A DNA stretch of 64,000 nucleotides, from assembly GCA_009760855.2 (NCBI GenBank), contig WPIO01000235.1:167725-231724 (forward strand). Reading direction: 5' to 3'. Both the position numbers and the translations under genes were made by a program. This stretch comes from Cristatella mucedo (Eukaryota > Bryozoa > Phylactolaemata > Cristatellidae). The notes beneath the pieces were generated by a model. That model had not been told where the DNA came from. It did no database searches and saw nothing but the letters and a program-made list of their open reading frames with translations. This document shows positions 11,208 through 22,344 of the stretch, one piece after another (positions within the stretch are counted from its first letter, which is position 1; each line of letters opens with the position of its first letter).

Positions 11208-12546
11208 AATGTAATGTAATGTATCTCCGTCTGTAACTCCACAAAGTCATAAAGACCATGTGGGTGTTACGCAGGAGCGTTTTGTATAGCGCACTCACAG
11301 CCTAAGCGGCTTTCGGTACGCATTCGGTAGCCAACAGACTTCGTCTCACGCAACAAAGAGAAAGTGGGAAGCATAGCTAAGTCAGGAAAGCAGTTTAGGT
11401 AGTGAGTAGCATAGAAGAGGCTCAGGACCGCTGAAAAGGATGTGCCATAGTCGGCAGTTGGAGAGTAGTTATCGTTGCGTAAGAATTGTGGAAGCGAGTT
11501 CCACAGTCTAGGACCTGCAGAGCTAAAGCTTCTGTCGCCAACTGTCTTTAAGCAGAGGAATGGCACAGCTAATTTTTTGTCCACACAGGACCTGAGGGTG
11601 CGAAAAGGCTGAAACTGATGCAGCAGCTCAGCTAGGTATGAAGGAGCCAAGCCGTGGTGGGCCTTGTGGGTCAGCGTAAGAACTTTGCTCTGTATCCTTT
11701 GCTCAACTGGCAACTATCCTAGCTGTTCAGCAAAGGAGACACGTGCTCAAACCGCTGGGACTTGAAGACCAGCCTTGCAGCCATATTTATTGTCTGCTGT
11801 AGTGGCATAATAGCTTTCTTTGGCAGCCCAGCCAACAGGGAGTTACAGTAATCAAGCCGAGGCAGAACTAGAGAGCTAGTTAAATTTTTTAAAAGCCACT
11901 GTGGGAGACAGCTCCTAGTCTTGGACAGGGATCGGATGTGATGGCTAGCTGTTAAGGCAGTCTTCCGAATGAAGCTTTTGAAATTGAGGCAGCTTTCGAA
12001 CACGACACCTAAATTTCGAAAGTGGTGATGGCCGCACAATGGCATCACCTATTACAATGGCAAAGCCTTTTAATCAAGCCACGCGCTTAGGGTGTCTTAC
12101 TAGCAGCAGTTCGATTGTATCATCAATTAATTTCAGGAAGTTTTCCGACATCCAGGATCGAATATCGGCAAGGCAAGCATTCAGTTTCTCAGTTGCCGCA
12201 GCAGATTCCGATGGTTTGAATGACAAATTCAACTGAGTATCGTCAGCATAAAAGTGATATCCTATTCCATGAGCCTTAATCACTTTTCCCAGAGGTTGTG
12301 TATAAATGGAGAACAGCAAGGGACCAAGTACAGACCCTTGAGGGACTCCACGGGTGACCCTTCTCGTGTCTGAGACCTGACCCCCACACGACACGGATTG
12401 AACACGATCACACGAGTAGGATTTAAACCACGCCAGTGCTTCGTCTGCCAGACCGATCGTTGTGCTCAATCTTTCAAGCAGAATTTCGTGATCAATAGTG
12501 TCGAAGGCAGCATACAGATCTCGCAGAGCTAGGGCAGTGACCAGCA
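11208..12546 (-). mobile_element. LINE B (L2/CR1-like), 5'-truncated, nested in LINE A
   Basis: On + it starts with 'gtaatgtaatgtatctccg', that is an (ACATT)n tail on the minus strand. The 3' UTR follows, then the C-terminal ORF at 11267-11713 ('SYLAELLHQFQPFRTLRSC', 'VGDRSFSSAGPRLWNSLPQF'). Further upstream are 'LDYCNSLLAGLPKKAI' (11719-12048) and RT motifs ('AAFDTIDHEILLERLS', 'GVPQGSVLGPLLFSIY', 'YHFYADDTQLN'; within 12074-12540). It is truncated just upstream of RT motif A. The family is distinct from LINE A in sequence and tail. Confidence 0.87.
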
Positions 12547-12937
12547 AGAGGGAAAGTATAAACCGTGAAAAGAACCGGCCTAGCACGGAGCCCTGAGGTA
12601 CGCCATATTTCAGACGTACCTCAGATGATCTTTGTCCATTCACGTCAATATTCTGGAGTCTCCCACTGAGATAGGACCTGAACCACTGCAGAGCAGTGCT
12701 AGTGATGTCCAGGCTAGTTGAGACGCGCTCTAGAAGAACTTTGTGATCGATGGTATCAAAAGCTGCCGAAAGATCAAGCAAAACAAGCACAGACACTTTA
12801 CCCTTGTCTGCATTCCTAAGTAGGTTGTTGCATACCCTAAGCAATGCTGACTCTGTGGAGTGATTAGCTCTAAAGCCAGACTGGAACTTACTAGCAAGCT
12901 GTGAGGTTTCGATGTGCGAGTTCAGCTGGTCCACCAC
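12074..12937 (-). pseudogene. chimeric LINE A-LINE B reverse transcriptase ORF with duplicated motifs A and B
   Basis: One 287-codon minus-strand ORF reads from LINE A RT into LINE B RT. The first part has LINE A motifs 'SAAFDTIDHKVLLE' and 'KYGVPQGSVLG'. The second has LINE B 'YAAFDTIDHEILLE', 'RGVPQGSVLGPLL' and 'YADDTQLN'. A one-base loss in LINE A ('ctaggccggtt' where other copies have 'ctaggtccggtt') shifts it into the frame of LINE B just before the junction at ~12546. It is an insertion by-product, not a plausible enzyme, because the first RT core is cut before its YADD. Confidence 0.8.
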
Positions 12938-14007
12938 GACCCGTTCCAGTGTCTTTGATAGGAATGGTAAAAGGGAGACAGGCGGTAGTTGCTCAAGTTC
13001 TCTGGGTCAAGTGTTGATTTCTTGAGAAGTGGCCTGACTAAAGCTTTTTTGCAAGGTGCTGGGACATGACCTGAGGCTAATGACATATTAATGATATTAG
13101 TTATGCATGGCAGCAGCAGATCAATGCAAGGTAGGAGCAGGACAGTGGGAATAGGGTCCAGAGGACTTGTTGTCTTCTTTGTTGATCAAGATACGAACTT
13201 CAGGACTAGATCACCAGGAACCTGCTTAAATGTAGTCATTGAGGTGCAGCCAGAAATCGGGGAAAAGCATTCTAGTGGAGATGTTGTCATCCCAATGATG
13301 GATTCCATGATCTTGTCTATCTTCCTCACAAAGAATCGAGAGAAGCGATCGGCTAGATCATCACAAGGATGATCAGGTAAGGAGCTAATCTCGGAGCGGT
13401 TAAGGAGATGGTTTATCGTCGACAACAAAATTTTTGATTGTGCATAAGTGATTCAACAATGTTTCTATAGAAGCTAGACCTGGCCTTTGCTAGGATCGAT
13501 TGGTACAACCTACAGTAGTCTTCACATGCCTGTCGATGGAGAGTCAGTCTAGATCTTTTGTATTCTTTTTCAAGCTTGAGCTTTGTAGACCTGGCTAGGT
13601 TAATGTCTGTGGTAAACCATAGGCCGTCTGGGCCGGGGGGGGGCGCATAGTGCACTTTTTCAGAGGTGAAAATTCGTCGAGCTTGTCAGCTAGTGTCGTG
13701 TTGTAGCTATTTACCAATGATGACAGATCGGAGGGATAACTGAGCAGCAGAGGCAAAGCAGATATTCTCACACGCGCAGCATCGACGTCAAGGGTCTTGA
13801 GGTTTCGCGATTCACAGGTTATTTTAGAGGAGGATGTGGGCACACACTGTAGATTGAATGAGATCTGCATGTGGTCAGATAAGCAGGATTTGGTTATAAT
13901 TGGTGATGAAAAAGTGCAGTTGTATGAGAAAATCTGGTCGAGAGTGTGAGCCTTGATGTGAGTAGGGCCATGCACATGAGCGACACGAGACAATGAGTCA
14001 GATTGAG

Positions 14008-14117
14008 CATGCTACCACTGAACATTCGTGATCATGCTTTACTTACAGCTGCCTAGAAAGAGATTAGGTTCTGTGATGGCCAAGTACAATTTTATTGTAA
14101 TTAATATTATCACTATT
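14008..14117 (+). mobile_element. LINE A 3' tail fragment, decayed
   Basis: 'gtgatcatgctttacttac' and 'gcctagaaagagattagg' match the LINE A 3' UTR and stem on the + strand. It is followed by an ATT-rich tail. Confidence 0.6.
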
Positions 14118-14302
14118 AAACACCTTTGATGTTAGTTATGGGCTTGTACGTATTTCCTCTTTTTCAGATATTTGAATTGTTTGCTCTTCATTTAAACTCT
14201 CAGGCATCCTCTCCAAAGCGCGTATCCATCGGGATTAAGCTTAAGCTTAATTGAAATATTTTGGTAATTTAACCTCAGATCCCATATACCGATGGTCTAG
14301 AA

Positions 14303-15174
14303 CTGAGGTCGGCAAAATCAAGTATGGAAGCCAGATCGGGCTTAGCTAGTGCTCCAGTCAGGCCTAGCGGCCCCTAGTTATTTATTGATAGATCCAGCCT
14401 TATTGATTTGTCGTGGTTTTCTTCCCGTTCACTATAGAGGTACTTTGACTTACGGGTATTCCAGCTAAAGAGTTTTCGAGTAACGAGCCGTCTCTCGGCT
14501 GCTTTTTGCTTTGAGTTGGGAGCTAACTGATATTGTGCTTGATTGTGCTTCGCGCGTTTCGCAGTATGATTGTAGCACTGCGACTCTGCTTTGTGCACAC
14601 GTAACGGCGGCAGCCCTTAGCCGTAATACATTTTCATCAGAACGTGTTATCCCAGAGGTCGGCAAAATCCGGCCTTTATGCCGGATAGGCCATAGCTAGC
14701 ACTCCAGTCCGGCCTAACGCCAACCTAGTTATTTATAGTTGGATCCAACCTAATAAATAATAATAATGATAATAATGCATTTGATATAGCTCCAGGGAGA
14801 AAATTCAATCTCTTCCTAGGCAACTTACATTTGCTGCATAAGAAGCACGATCGAATGGTTAGTAATGGAATGGTCATAGTTGTATCCCTTCATTGCAGCT
14901 GGTTGCAGTTTAAACTGTAGCCCATGCTTATTTTTAGAAGTGATATTAGGCGCTTGTATGAACAGAAGCACATGGCCGGGTTGAGGTGATAAATGTCTAC
15001 CTGTATAATTGCCGAGGGCGTCTGTGCGTCAGTTGTGGCTTTCGTTTGCTCGTTCGTCTGGCCGCGCCCACTCCGGCGGCGAGGCCCGCAGGGGGGGCGC
15101 GGTTTTTTCTGGCCTATTGTACCTTCTTGACCTCGTGAAATAACCTAGTAATCCGACACATTTGCCGACCTCTG
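14303..15174. mobile_element. hAT-like remnant with duplicated left terminus
   Basis: 'cagaggtcggcaaaatccgg' at 14653 and 'tttgccgacctctg' ending at 15174 are inverted terminal repeats. They resemble the 'CAGNGGTCGGCAAA' ends common in hAT elements. A second left end ('ctgaggtcggcaaaat') is at 14303, and ~110 bases after it match those after 14653. No clear 8-base target duplication is visible. No transposase was recognised between the ends. A LINE A tail is inserted at 14755-14880. Confidence 0.5.
14755..14880 (-). mobile_element. LINE A 3' tail fragment nested in hAT-like remnant
   Basis: A TAA-rich run is followed by 'atgcatttgatatagctcc' and 'caatctcttcctaggcaac', the minus-strand 3' stem. 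Confidence 0.7.
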
Positions 15175-15927
15175 GCCCACAACTAACTTCTGGCAACACA
15201 CTCTACATGGAATAAACTGCTATTAGACTCGTACAGGTTGCGGTAACCGACAGATGATTTGTTTCCGTGTGCTTATGTGATTCATTTCATGTTACTAGCC
15301 AGATGTCCTACTAGCCGGTATTAAAAAGTGTCATAATTTTTACTGTATGGCGCTGGCTTAGGTATGGTACTTGTTTGCTGTTGCAATCTCGAGACCGTAG
15401 ATGTAACAAACTCCTAGACATATATTCTCTTGCAGTGTGTTCTAAATTGTCTTAGCAGTGGTTGAGGTCACTCTGAGTTGCTATGCAAACGTATTAGATT
15501 ATCACTGTTTAATTCGCCCTTTTTTCATATGGCATTAAAATCTTGTCAGCCTTAGGTTCGAAGCTCTCGATCTGGATTTGGAAGAAGGGTAAAAGTAAAC
15601 GAACTTTTACAAAAGGCTTGCTGTTGTTAATTTAGAGATTACAATATTGGTTGCCTATTTCTCCTTTTTTAAATTTCTGCTTTTGCCAGTCTCTTTGTAT
15701 TATTTAGCTCAGGCAATAGTACTACGGACCTGGCCAATTTGGTGTTTTTCCAGCAGCTTTTCTATAAACTTCAGCGTTTATCCTAAGACGTGTTATTCGC
15801 TTTTTTGAGCTTACCTTTGTTTCTGATTGGCGATCCTGTAGGTTTCTGTGTTGTATCACCTTGCTGCATTTGTGAGCTAGCCCTTGAGTCAGAATCCTAT
15901 TGAATATTTGATAGTTTTATCTTTAAG

Positions 15928-15981
15928 GCCCGTGCTCGTACGAGGAGATTGAGATCGCCGACAAGTACTTCAAGCGATTAG
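15928..15981 (+). CDS. candidate 54-nt exon, phase 1-1, copy 1
   Basis: It lies between an acceptor-like 'ttttatctttaag' and the donor 'tag|gtaagc'. In the only open frame it encodes 'PCSYEEIEIADKYFKRL', entering and leaving in phase 1. The paralogous position (38644-38697) encodes 'PCSIDDIEIVNAYFQRS' with the same borders, length and phases. Many differences are conservative (E/D, K/Q, A/V). The phases match the ROCO donor at 9848 and the CARD acceptor at 23300. I do not recognise a domain in 18 residues. It could be a linker exon, or conserved intronic sequence that is open by chance. Confidence 0.45.
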   Translation, partial: ARARTRRLRSPTSTSSD

Positions 15982-16011
15982 GTAAGCGAATAGTTTGAAT
16001 GGATTCATACT

Positions 16012-16331
16012 AGTTCACATCCCCTGACCTGACCACATTTAAAAGGAACATAAAAACACACCTATTTAGGACAGCATTTAGTGGGTCCCTGTGATTCGTC
16101 CTTGATGTGCTTATGCGTGCTGACACTGTGCATGCTGCCACTAACCACATTTGCATGCTGACCCTGTGCATGTCACCCCTAACCATATTATTCATTTCGT
16201 TTGTTTTGCAAGCATGATTTTACTTACCATTCAATTGCATTTCACTTTACAGCAAATGTAAAGCGCCTAGAGAGAGATTAAGTTCTCTGAGGGCGCTTTA
16301 TCAAGTGAATTATTATTATTATTATTATTGT
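16012..16331 (+). mobile_element. LINE A 3' end
   Basis: Starts at 'ttcacatcccctgacctgac' (end of the ORF2 tail) and runs through the 3' UTR ('catgctgaccctgtgcatg'). It then has the stem 'aaagcgcctagagagagatt' and (ATT)n. It is inserted in block D copy 1 only, ~30 bases downstream of the 54-nt exon donor. Confidence 0.9.
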
Positions 16332-16957
16332 TAGCCGTACCCAGCTCAGCGATTCGCCGCCTTTGCTGAAAAGAATGCTATAATTTTCCAATGTCAAAAC
16401 ATCGTTTAGGATTTAGAGTTTTTTGCCTTAGCATTTTGGGGAGCTTCTACCGATTGTTGTCGGCGAAACTTGAATGCGATAATGCCGGGGCAGCTCCGAA
16501 TGCTTAGGTTGGTTTAGCTGAATGGCGTGTCTTGTCGAGAAAATATGTAAGAGCTGGCCTCATACTTGCATCCTGCCTTCCAAACCATCTGCTGCGACAT
16601 CCTGTTCGTCTTATATTCGACATTTAATCCAAGGCATCAATTCCATAACCTGCTTGTCGCATCCAAGATTCTAGGTCGAGTGCTCCTAAACCTAAGCTCC
16701 TACCACTCATTGATGTCTAAACAGGTCCAGGCTGGGTGAAATTGGGTGTGCTCTTTCAGTTGCTGTTCTGTCTGGACCTTCGCAAGTGCTCATCTGTTCT
16801 TGACCAGTCCCATGCAAATTGACTGGCAGGTTATTACTAAAATTTCATTAACAGTATAACAGACAGCCATTTTTTTCTGCTTAGCTTACATTTCGTTGCC
16901 ACGATCTTTTAGGCGCAATAAAAAAGCAGGAAAGTGGTTCTCCAGGAAAGTTTTCAG

Positions 16958-17175
16958 GCTGGGCTGTGGCCTAGAAGGTTGCATCTGTTCGGCTATGAAT
17001 AATATAAGTGAGTTTGGGTTACATGAGAAAAAGTAAAAATGTGTTTGAAATCCTCCCAGTTATCGCGATTCACTGTAGCTCTATGACACTTCGGTTTTTG
17101 TGTTGAAATTCATGGACTGGAGCCCGTCTGCAATTGTAAAGTACCTGAATAGTGATGGGTTTCAACAATAAATGC
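16958..17175 (+). mobile_element. old SINE1-related element, copy in block D1
   Basis: A head like 'tgtggcctagaaggttgcatc' (A box-like) and a tail 'gcaattgtaaagtacctgaa ... gatgggtttcaac' match 39347-39475. That copy keeps a B box-like 'gttggctcgagcccg'. Here ~90 extra bases separate head and tail. Sharing by both copies means it was inserted before the duplication. Confidence 0.5.
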
Positions 17176-17439
17176 GATACACACGGTAGGGCTGGAATTT
17201 CCAAAAATAAGCATCGGGCTGCGGCCGTTTAGATATGACAATATGGAGAATGGTTTTCCGATTGCGCCCATTTAATATCAGGCTATTTTGCATTATGATT
17301 ATGCACTTTTGTGATGCACAACGGCCCAGTATTAGAGAGGAGCCTGCCATTTTTTCTCTTTAGTTCTGATGCTCTCTCACAAAGCGTGTTTTTGCTCGTT
17401 CATGCTGAGCTTAACTCGGCACCTCGGCACTCGGAAAAA

Positions 17440-18150
17440 CTGACTGCTAAGTGAAGTGTAAACTGATATGAAGCTACTTAATCTGCCTCACTGAGTGTTT
17501 ACCTTTCGGGCATTACACCGACAGCAAATTTATCATCTACCTAGGCCTGCATTTTTGTCATCCGAGAATTGCTAAACATTTTCACTGCGTCCTCAATATT
17601 TCAAAGACGGGCTGGTCTGAGACATTGGACCGCTTCTTAAATTTTGTATGTAAAAACTTTTGCTCACTATAAACACAAGGAATTTCGCGACATGTTGTTC
17701 GGGGAAAGCCTAATGAATTACGCTAGCTGGGACGTGGATGACGCCCTGCTCTGTTAGCTGTGCACCTGGGACAACTCACTTCGGGCTTTAATTCTTGCAT
17801 ACCGTGCGAAGTAACAATTTTAGTGGCTTTGCTGTTACTGTTGTTCGTGATTCATTTGGCTTTAAGACGTTATTTTTCGATTGGGTTATCGTTTTAATCG
17901 GCCACAATCAGCTCCTCGTCAAAGACGATGCAACACTCAGTTGCGATCTACCGACTTTCGTTTGGCGGTCTTATCTTAGTTCTAGAATAGTCTCCAACGA
18001 CATTTCCAAAAATTTCTTATGTAATAGGCTTGTGTTGACGACAGGAAACTTTGAAAATCACATTGACCACCCAAGCAGAAATCTGATACCTTTATTTCTT
18101 GATTGCCTAGAGAAGTTTGACCTGCCCAACCCGTTAGGCATGGGACTTAT
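17440..18150 (+). repeat. block E, copy 1 of a local direct duplication
   Basis: It aligns with 19110-19830 at moderate identity. Landmarks are 'cgggcattacaccgacagc' versus 'cgggcattgtgccacctg', 'atttatcatctacctagg' versus 'atttactatctacctgg', and 'acgatgcaacactcagttgc'-like text near 17920 and 19630. The 140-codon ORF at 17795-18217 is not kept open in the second copy and shows no domain, so I do not call it a gene. Confidence 0.6.
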
Positions 18151-18193
18151 ATGGCTACCAGCATGCTCTCTTCGAGAGCATGCTGGTAGCCAT
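18151..18193. repeat. perfect inverted repeat, 20-base arms, 3-base loop
   Basis: Left arm 18151-18170 (starts 'atggctacca') is the exact reverse complement of 18174-18193, with loop 'ttc'. The second copy of block E does not contain it. Confidence 0.95.
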
Positions 18194-18464
18194 AGAAGCT
18201 CATCTGCCACTTCATAGAAGTGACCGTTAAATCAGCTTACCTTACTTTTGCTTAACTCTGTAATTGCATATCACTTCGTGGCCAACGTCTATCATGGGCA
18301 GTTCCATTTTGAAGTTTCGATATTCTAAACGTCTTGCGAAAGGCAGCAAATGCATTTTTATTACAGAGCGTCCTACGTGAGTGCTTCTTCAGTAGCTGTT
18401 TCTTCTAGTGCGAATTTTCAATGTCTATAGTAGTGTATTTTGTATGCTCAAGTTAATAAGCGTT

Positions 18465-18775
18465 TTATATTCTACGAGTTTGCTAGAACACATTTGTGGT
18501 CAGTCGAAGCCGAGATCTTCTAGCTGAGTTTTGAACGCTGTAAAAATATAAGCCGCTAGAGCTCGATTGTACTCTAGACTAGTAGTGACGACACAAGACC
18601 GGTAACCCGTGAGATGTCGGGATCGTTTGCATCTCACGGCGACATGCCCTTTCCGTCTGCACAATGTGTCACATTCTCTCCAGCAGTCTGAGCTGTACTT
18701 ACATGTCGCTCAATACCTCAACTACCGTTCAGACTCAGGTATGCCTCTCACTTTCTCTTTCTTGCTTTTCAACCA
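18465..18775 (+). repeat. left arm of a ~300-base inverted repeat (with LINE B piece)
   Basis: It is the reverse complement of 20950-21270 at roughly 70-80 percent by eye. Landmarks are 'tattctacgagtttgct', 'ggtcagtcgaagccgagatc' and 'gatgtcgggatc'. From ~18650 inward it resembles the LINE B 3' region ('ccactttctc', 'ctacctcaact'). Spacer is ~2.2 kb. Confidence 0.7.
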
Positions 18776-19109
18776 CTTTATTGGCTCTGTAATGCGAACA
18801 GAAGGCTTGCATGGGCAATACAAAACCATCTATTGTAGTGTTGCTAGACTTCGGGAGGGAGGTCGCCCAAGGCACACGGAGACTGATCCGAGAACCAATA
18901 TTAGAGTATGGATGACCTTGGTAAAGACTGAGTTGAAAACGAAACAATGAATAATTACCGACTCTTTCAATTGCACTCCTTCTTCATTGGTTTGAAAATT
19001 AAGAAAGACTATTTGACCGGCAATATCGTCCATTTGCATCGCGAGAGTAACTATTTATGGAAGGCTGCTAGCTCTTAACAAAATCAGCAGATAACAGAAC
19101 GACGAGTGG
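18776..19109. other. unassigned stretch inside the inverted repeat
   Basis: Short overlapping ORFs only; no motif recognised. Confidence 0.35.
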
Positions 19110-19830
19110 CATCGGTGATCGCGGAAGGTTTGAACTGCTACAAGAAACGTGAAATGACATTCGAGATACTCAGTAAACCTCCCTCTGCGTTTCCTTTACG
19201 GGCATTGTGCCACCTGTAAATTTACTATCTACCTGGAATCGCTGTCCAAGTCGGCCTAAAATTGCGAAATATTTTCACCACAGTCCTCATCCCTCAAAAA
19301 ACTAACCACCCTGAGGCATCGGAGAGCCTTTTAAATGTCAGATGTTAAATGTCGGCTCGCTAAAAAAAGACGGCGAACTTATTATTCGGGACCAGGCAGT
19401 TCAGGGTACTCCTAATTAATTTCTGCTGACCGAGACGTGGATATAGCCATGCTTTGGTGGCTGACCACCAGGTACTAATCAATTTGAGCTATCATTCCAG
19501 CAGACCATGTGTTATGGCAAGTTTTGTTGCTGGGTTGCTTTTGTTGTTCGCGAGTCGATTAGCCCGAATGCCTTTGGCGTTTGACTAGGCCATCATTTGA
19601 TTCCCTGACTATTTGTTGACCATTGAAGACGATGTCAGTCATAATCTATTGATCCTCCTTTACGCAGTCGTGATTTAATCGACCATTTGCGGTAGGCCTC
19701 TGTTGACAGCTGGAGACTTTAAAATCACGTCGACCGTCGAAGCAGTAAGCTGATACCCTTATTTCTTGATTGATAGGCGAAGATTGGCTTATCCAGTCGG
19801 TTAGGCACGTGACTCATATTAATGGTTAGG
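19110..19830 (+). repeat. block E, copy 2
   Basis: Partner of 17440-18150. It is more gapped, and lies inside the 18.5/21.2 kb inverted repeat. Confidence 0.6.
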
Positions 19831-20949
19831 TTATGGGTCTGGCTTTGACAAGAGACGTCTGCTCGGCTGACTTTGTAATGCGTCCACCGACCATTTTTGA
19901 TGATCGCTTAATATTTTCTGCTGCTGCTGTTGCTGTGCACTTTATATGTGTATATGTGCAGGGTAGTATGGACTTTGACCTGCAACGAAGCGTAACGAAA
20001 TGCTACCTATAGACGATTCAAAATCTAAATAAAGAGTCTGCATATCGAATTTTTAATTATAAGTAAGTGTGCATGCTATCTAATTAATTAAATTAATAAT
20101 TATAATTAATGCTCTAATTAAAGCAAGAAAGTTCTTCTGTCACACGGCAAGATGGCATCCTTCCGTCACTCGGCAAGATGGCACATCCTTCAGTCACACT
20201 GCACAATGATGCCGAGTTGTCAGCTATGACTAGTGAAAGCAAGTCTGCGGGCAGTGAGTGTCTTGTTATACGCAAATTCCGCTGAAGTCAAGCTTTCATA
20301 TCATCCTGATGATCGATTCAAAAAAAAGCTTTCTAAAGTATCGGACAATAACGGTTTCAAAGTAGTTAGAAGCTTAGGTCTCTAGTTATTACAATTGGAA
20401 GTTCGAGCCCTCAAATGAATGAATCAGCGTGGATCATTGCAAGAGGCGTGGATGGCTTTTTAGGTTCTTTTACCAGTATTCTAATAAAGCTATCGAATCG
20501 CCTTTACGATAACTTTAGCTGGTCGGCGGCTCGAGACAAAGCTGCAATACGAAGCTGGTGCTATTTTCTTCCCGACCGCTTATTGGCTAGGAGTGGATTT
20601 GTTATGCGTAATGCCAAATTCACGAACTCTGCAAGCAGTAATCGCAACCGGGCATGCATTTGAACGTAGCCAAGCGATAATGGGCATACGTGGGGGTCGT
20701 GTAATCGAGGAAGTTCTTGACTAGCCACCATTCTGGCTTTAAGAACTCACCATGGTGAAGCTCCTGAGAATTAAGGGTGTAACATGCAAAAGGGGTCGAG
20801 TTCTTGAATGATTTTTGCCAGTCAAGTAGTTTGCCATGTGTAAAAAGCAATGGAGAAGAAGCGCTCTGGTTCGCACCGACGATTGGTCATTTTTTCGCTC
20901 ACAACTCGGTCATTACCAAGAAGTTCTTTCACACTCCAATATCGGACCT
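19831..20949. other. unassigned stretch
   Basis: The 82-codon ORF at 20415-20663 has no recognised domain. 'agttcgagccctc' near 20400 resembles a pol III B box but no convincing SINE surrounds it. Confidence 0.35.
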
Positions 20950-21270
20950 CAGTTTCGTCTGGAGCTAGAAAAGCCGCTGAGGAAGTGAGCATGTGTGATG
21001 AGGAAGTGAGCATGAATGTAAGTAGCAGCTCAGGACTGCAGGAAAGGATGTGCCACAGTCAGCAGACGGAGAGTTCATGTCAAACTGAGAGGGAAGATCC
21101 CGACATCGTACGAGTTAATGGTTTAGTGTCGTAACTAATACTCTAGCATACTATCGAGCTCTCGTGGCTTATGTTTTTGCGGCGTTCAAAACTCTGCTAA
21201 ATAGATCTCGGCTTCGACTGACCATTAATGTGCTTGAGCAAACTCGTAGAATATATAAACTCGTGCTAAC
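20950..21270 (-). repeat. right arm of the ~300-base inverted repeat (with LINE B piece)
   Basis: Partner of 18465-18775. 20975-21080 on the minus strand matches LINE B ('gtgccacagtcagcag', 'agcagctcaggact'). A ~20-base tandem 'gaggaagtgagcatg' occurs twice at 20980-21015. Confidence 0.7.
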
Positions 21271-22344
21271 AGAGGTATGCAGCAGACGTTAACTTATTTG
21301 CGTTGCCGTGATATAAGTTATGAATTGGACATGACTGGCTTATCGTTATAATTTTGGAGGCGGTAGTATCGGCCCAGGAAAGGTTTCCTAAAAATTTATA
21401 CTTGAGAAACCCTCACGTTGGACGCTTGAAATAACTACTCTACTTGATAGGACTACAGAAAAAGTTATTTAGGTAATCCGATTGACTTACGATGTCTGAC
21501 CAGGTAATGATATGACGCGAGAACCTGGTCTAAGTACCTATCTTTAAAGACGGTAGGCTGAACGTGTACACCGTAGTGGGCATCTGAGTTATCTGGAATA
21601 AGCTTTTACTGAGTCTGCTCAAAGTCCACCGCTGAAATAATTTCCATACACGAGTGACTTTTTTCGCAGTCGTGAGTTCGGAGTAGGTGATTGAGTGGAA
21701 TATCGACTACTCTAGCTTTACCGTTAGGAGACCAATTTGCGAAGCCCTCAATAGTTTGGAGCGATACAACGCGTGCAACGTTTACACAACGTCTTTCCAC
21801 GGTGCGTTTTGTTTGCCGAGGCGCTGATGTAACAGTACGCTGGCGACCGAAGTGCACGCGTTAGATATTCAGCTCGACAATTAGCACTTCTTCAAAACAC
21901 AGAAACAGTGGGTCCGTATGATGCTCCAACATCATAGCAGGTCTCCATCTTTCGGTAACTCAAACTTGAATTCAGCCTGGCCCACACACATACACACACA
22001 CACATCTAGGCTGTTTCAGCCTCGCAGGTGCATACCTGATTTTCTATACGGCTTCATACACATATCAATATGTGGCTATGCCTCCACAATAGCCATTAGG
22101 TTCGTTGGCTTTCTTTTTGTGCTGAGCTGCTATTGTCATCGTACCCAACACTGACGATAACCTTCGGGTCCGATTGGTCCTAAAAATTAAGCCTGGCGGA
22201 CTCTGGGCTCCGGGTCCCACGATCCAATGACAAGCTTGCAGCTTCATAGGCACATTTCACAACAGCGATTGAAACACATTACGGATTTAGTCGAGACAGT
22301 AATGAAGCAGGTTAGTGGAATGCAGTAGCCGTAAATTAAAACAC
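21271..22344. other. unassigned stretch
   Basis: A short CA-rich run near 21985-22005. No coding or repeat signal recognised. Confidence 0.35.

Larger units (their letters stand above)
10838..14007 (-). mobile_element. LINE A, long internal copy (endonuclease to after RT), split by LINE B
   Basis: Minus strand, 5' to 3': the endonuclease end ('GPTHIKAHTLDQIF', 'LSDHMQISFNL', 13595-13993); a linker ('ISSLPDHPCDDLADRFSRFF', 13186-13428); and the RT start ('FQSGFRANHSTESALLR', 'LLDLSAAFDTIDHKVLLE', 'KYGVPQGSVLG') down to 12547. LINE B then interrupts. LINE A resumes at 11207-10838 with 'NFLKLNDDKTNLLVMGK' and 'ESAQNLGVIFQSN'. Neither the (ATT)n tail nor the 5' end is present. It is a dead fragment lying in the presumed large intron of the ROCO gene, in antisense orientation. 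Confidence 0.87.
15335..17360 (+). repeat. segmental duplication block D, copy 1
   Basis: This aligns collinearly with 38050-39670. Shared landmarks are 'gatatattctcttgcagtg'-like text (15420 and 38120), 'gctatgcaaacgta' (15480 and 38181), 'tttttccagcag' (15744 and 38460), the 54-nt exon-like segment, 'aggctgggctgtggcctaga' (16958 and 39347) and 'gcatctgttcggc'. The main length difference is the LINE A insertion at 16012-16330, absent from the other copy. Confidence 0.8.

Noticed and set aside
18151-18193. microRNA precursor
   Set aside because: The loop of 3 bases and arms of 20 bases are too short for a typical animal pre-miRNA.
17795-18217. 140-codon ORF as a gene
   Set aside because: Its duplicate at 19.5-19.8 kb is not open, it has no recognised domain, and its end runs through the perfect hairpin.
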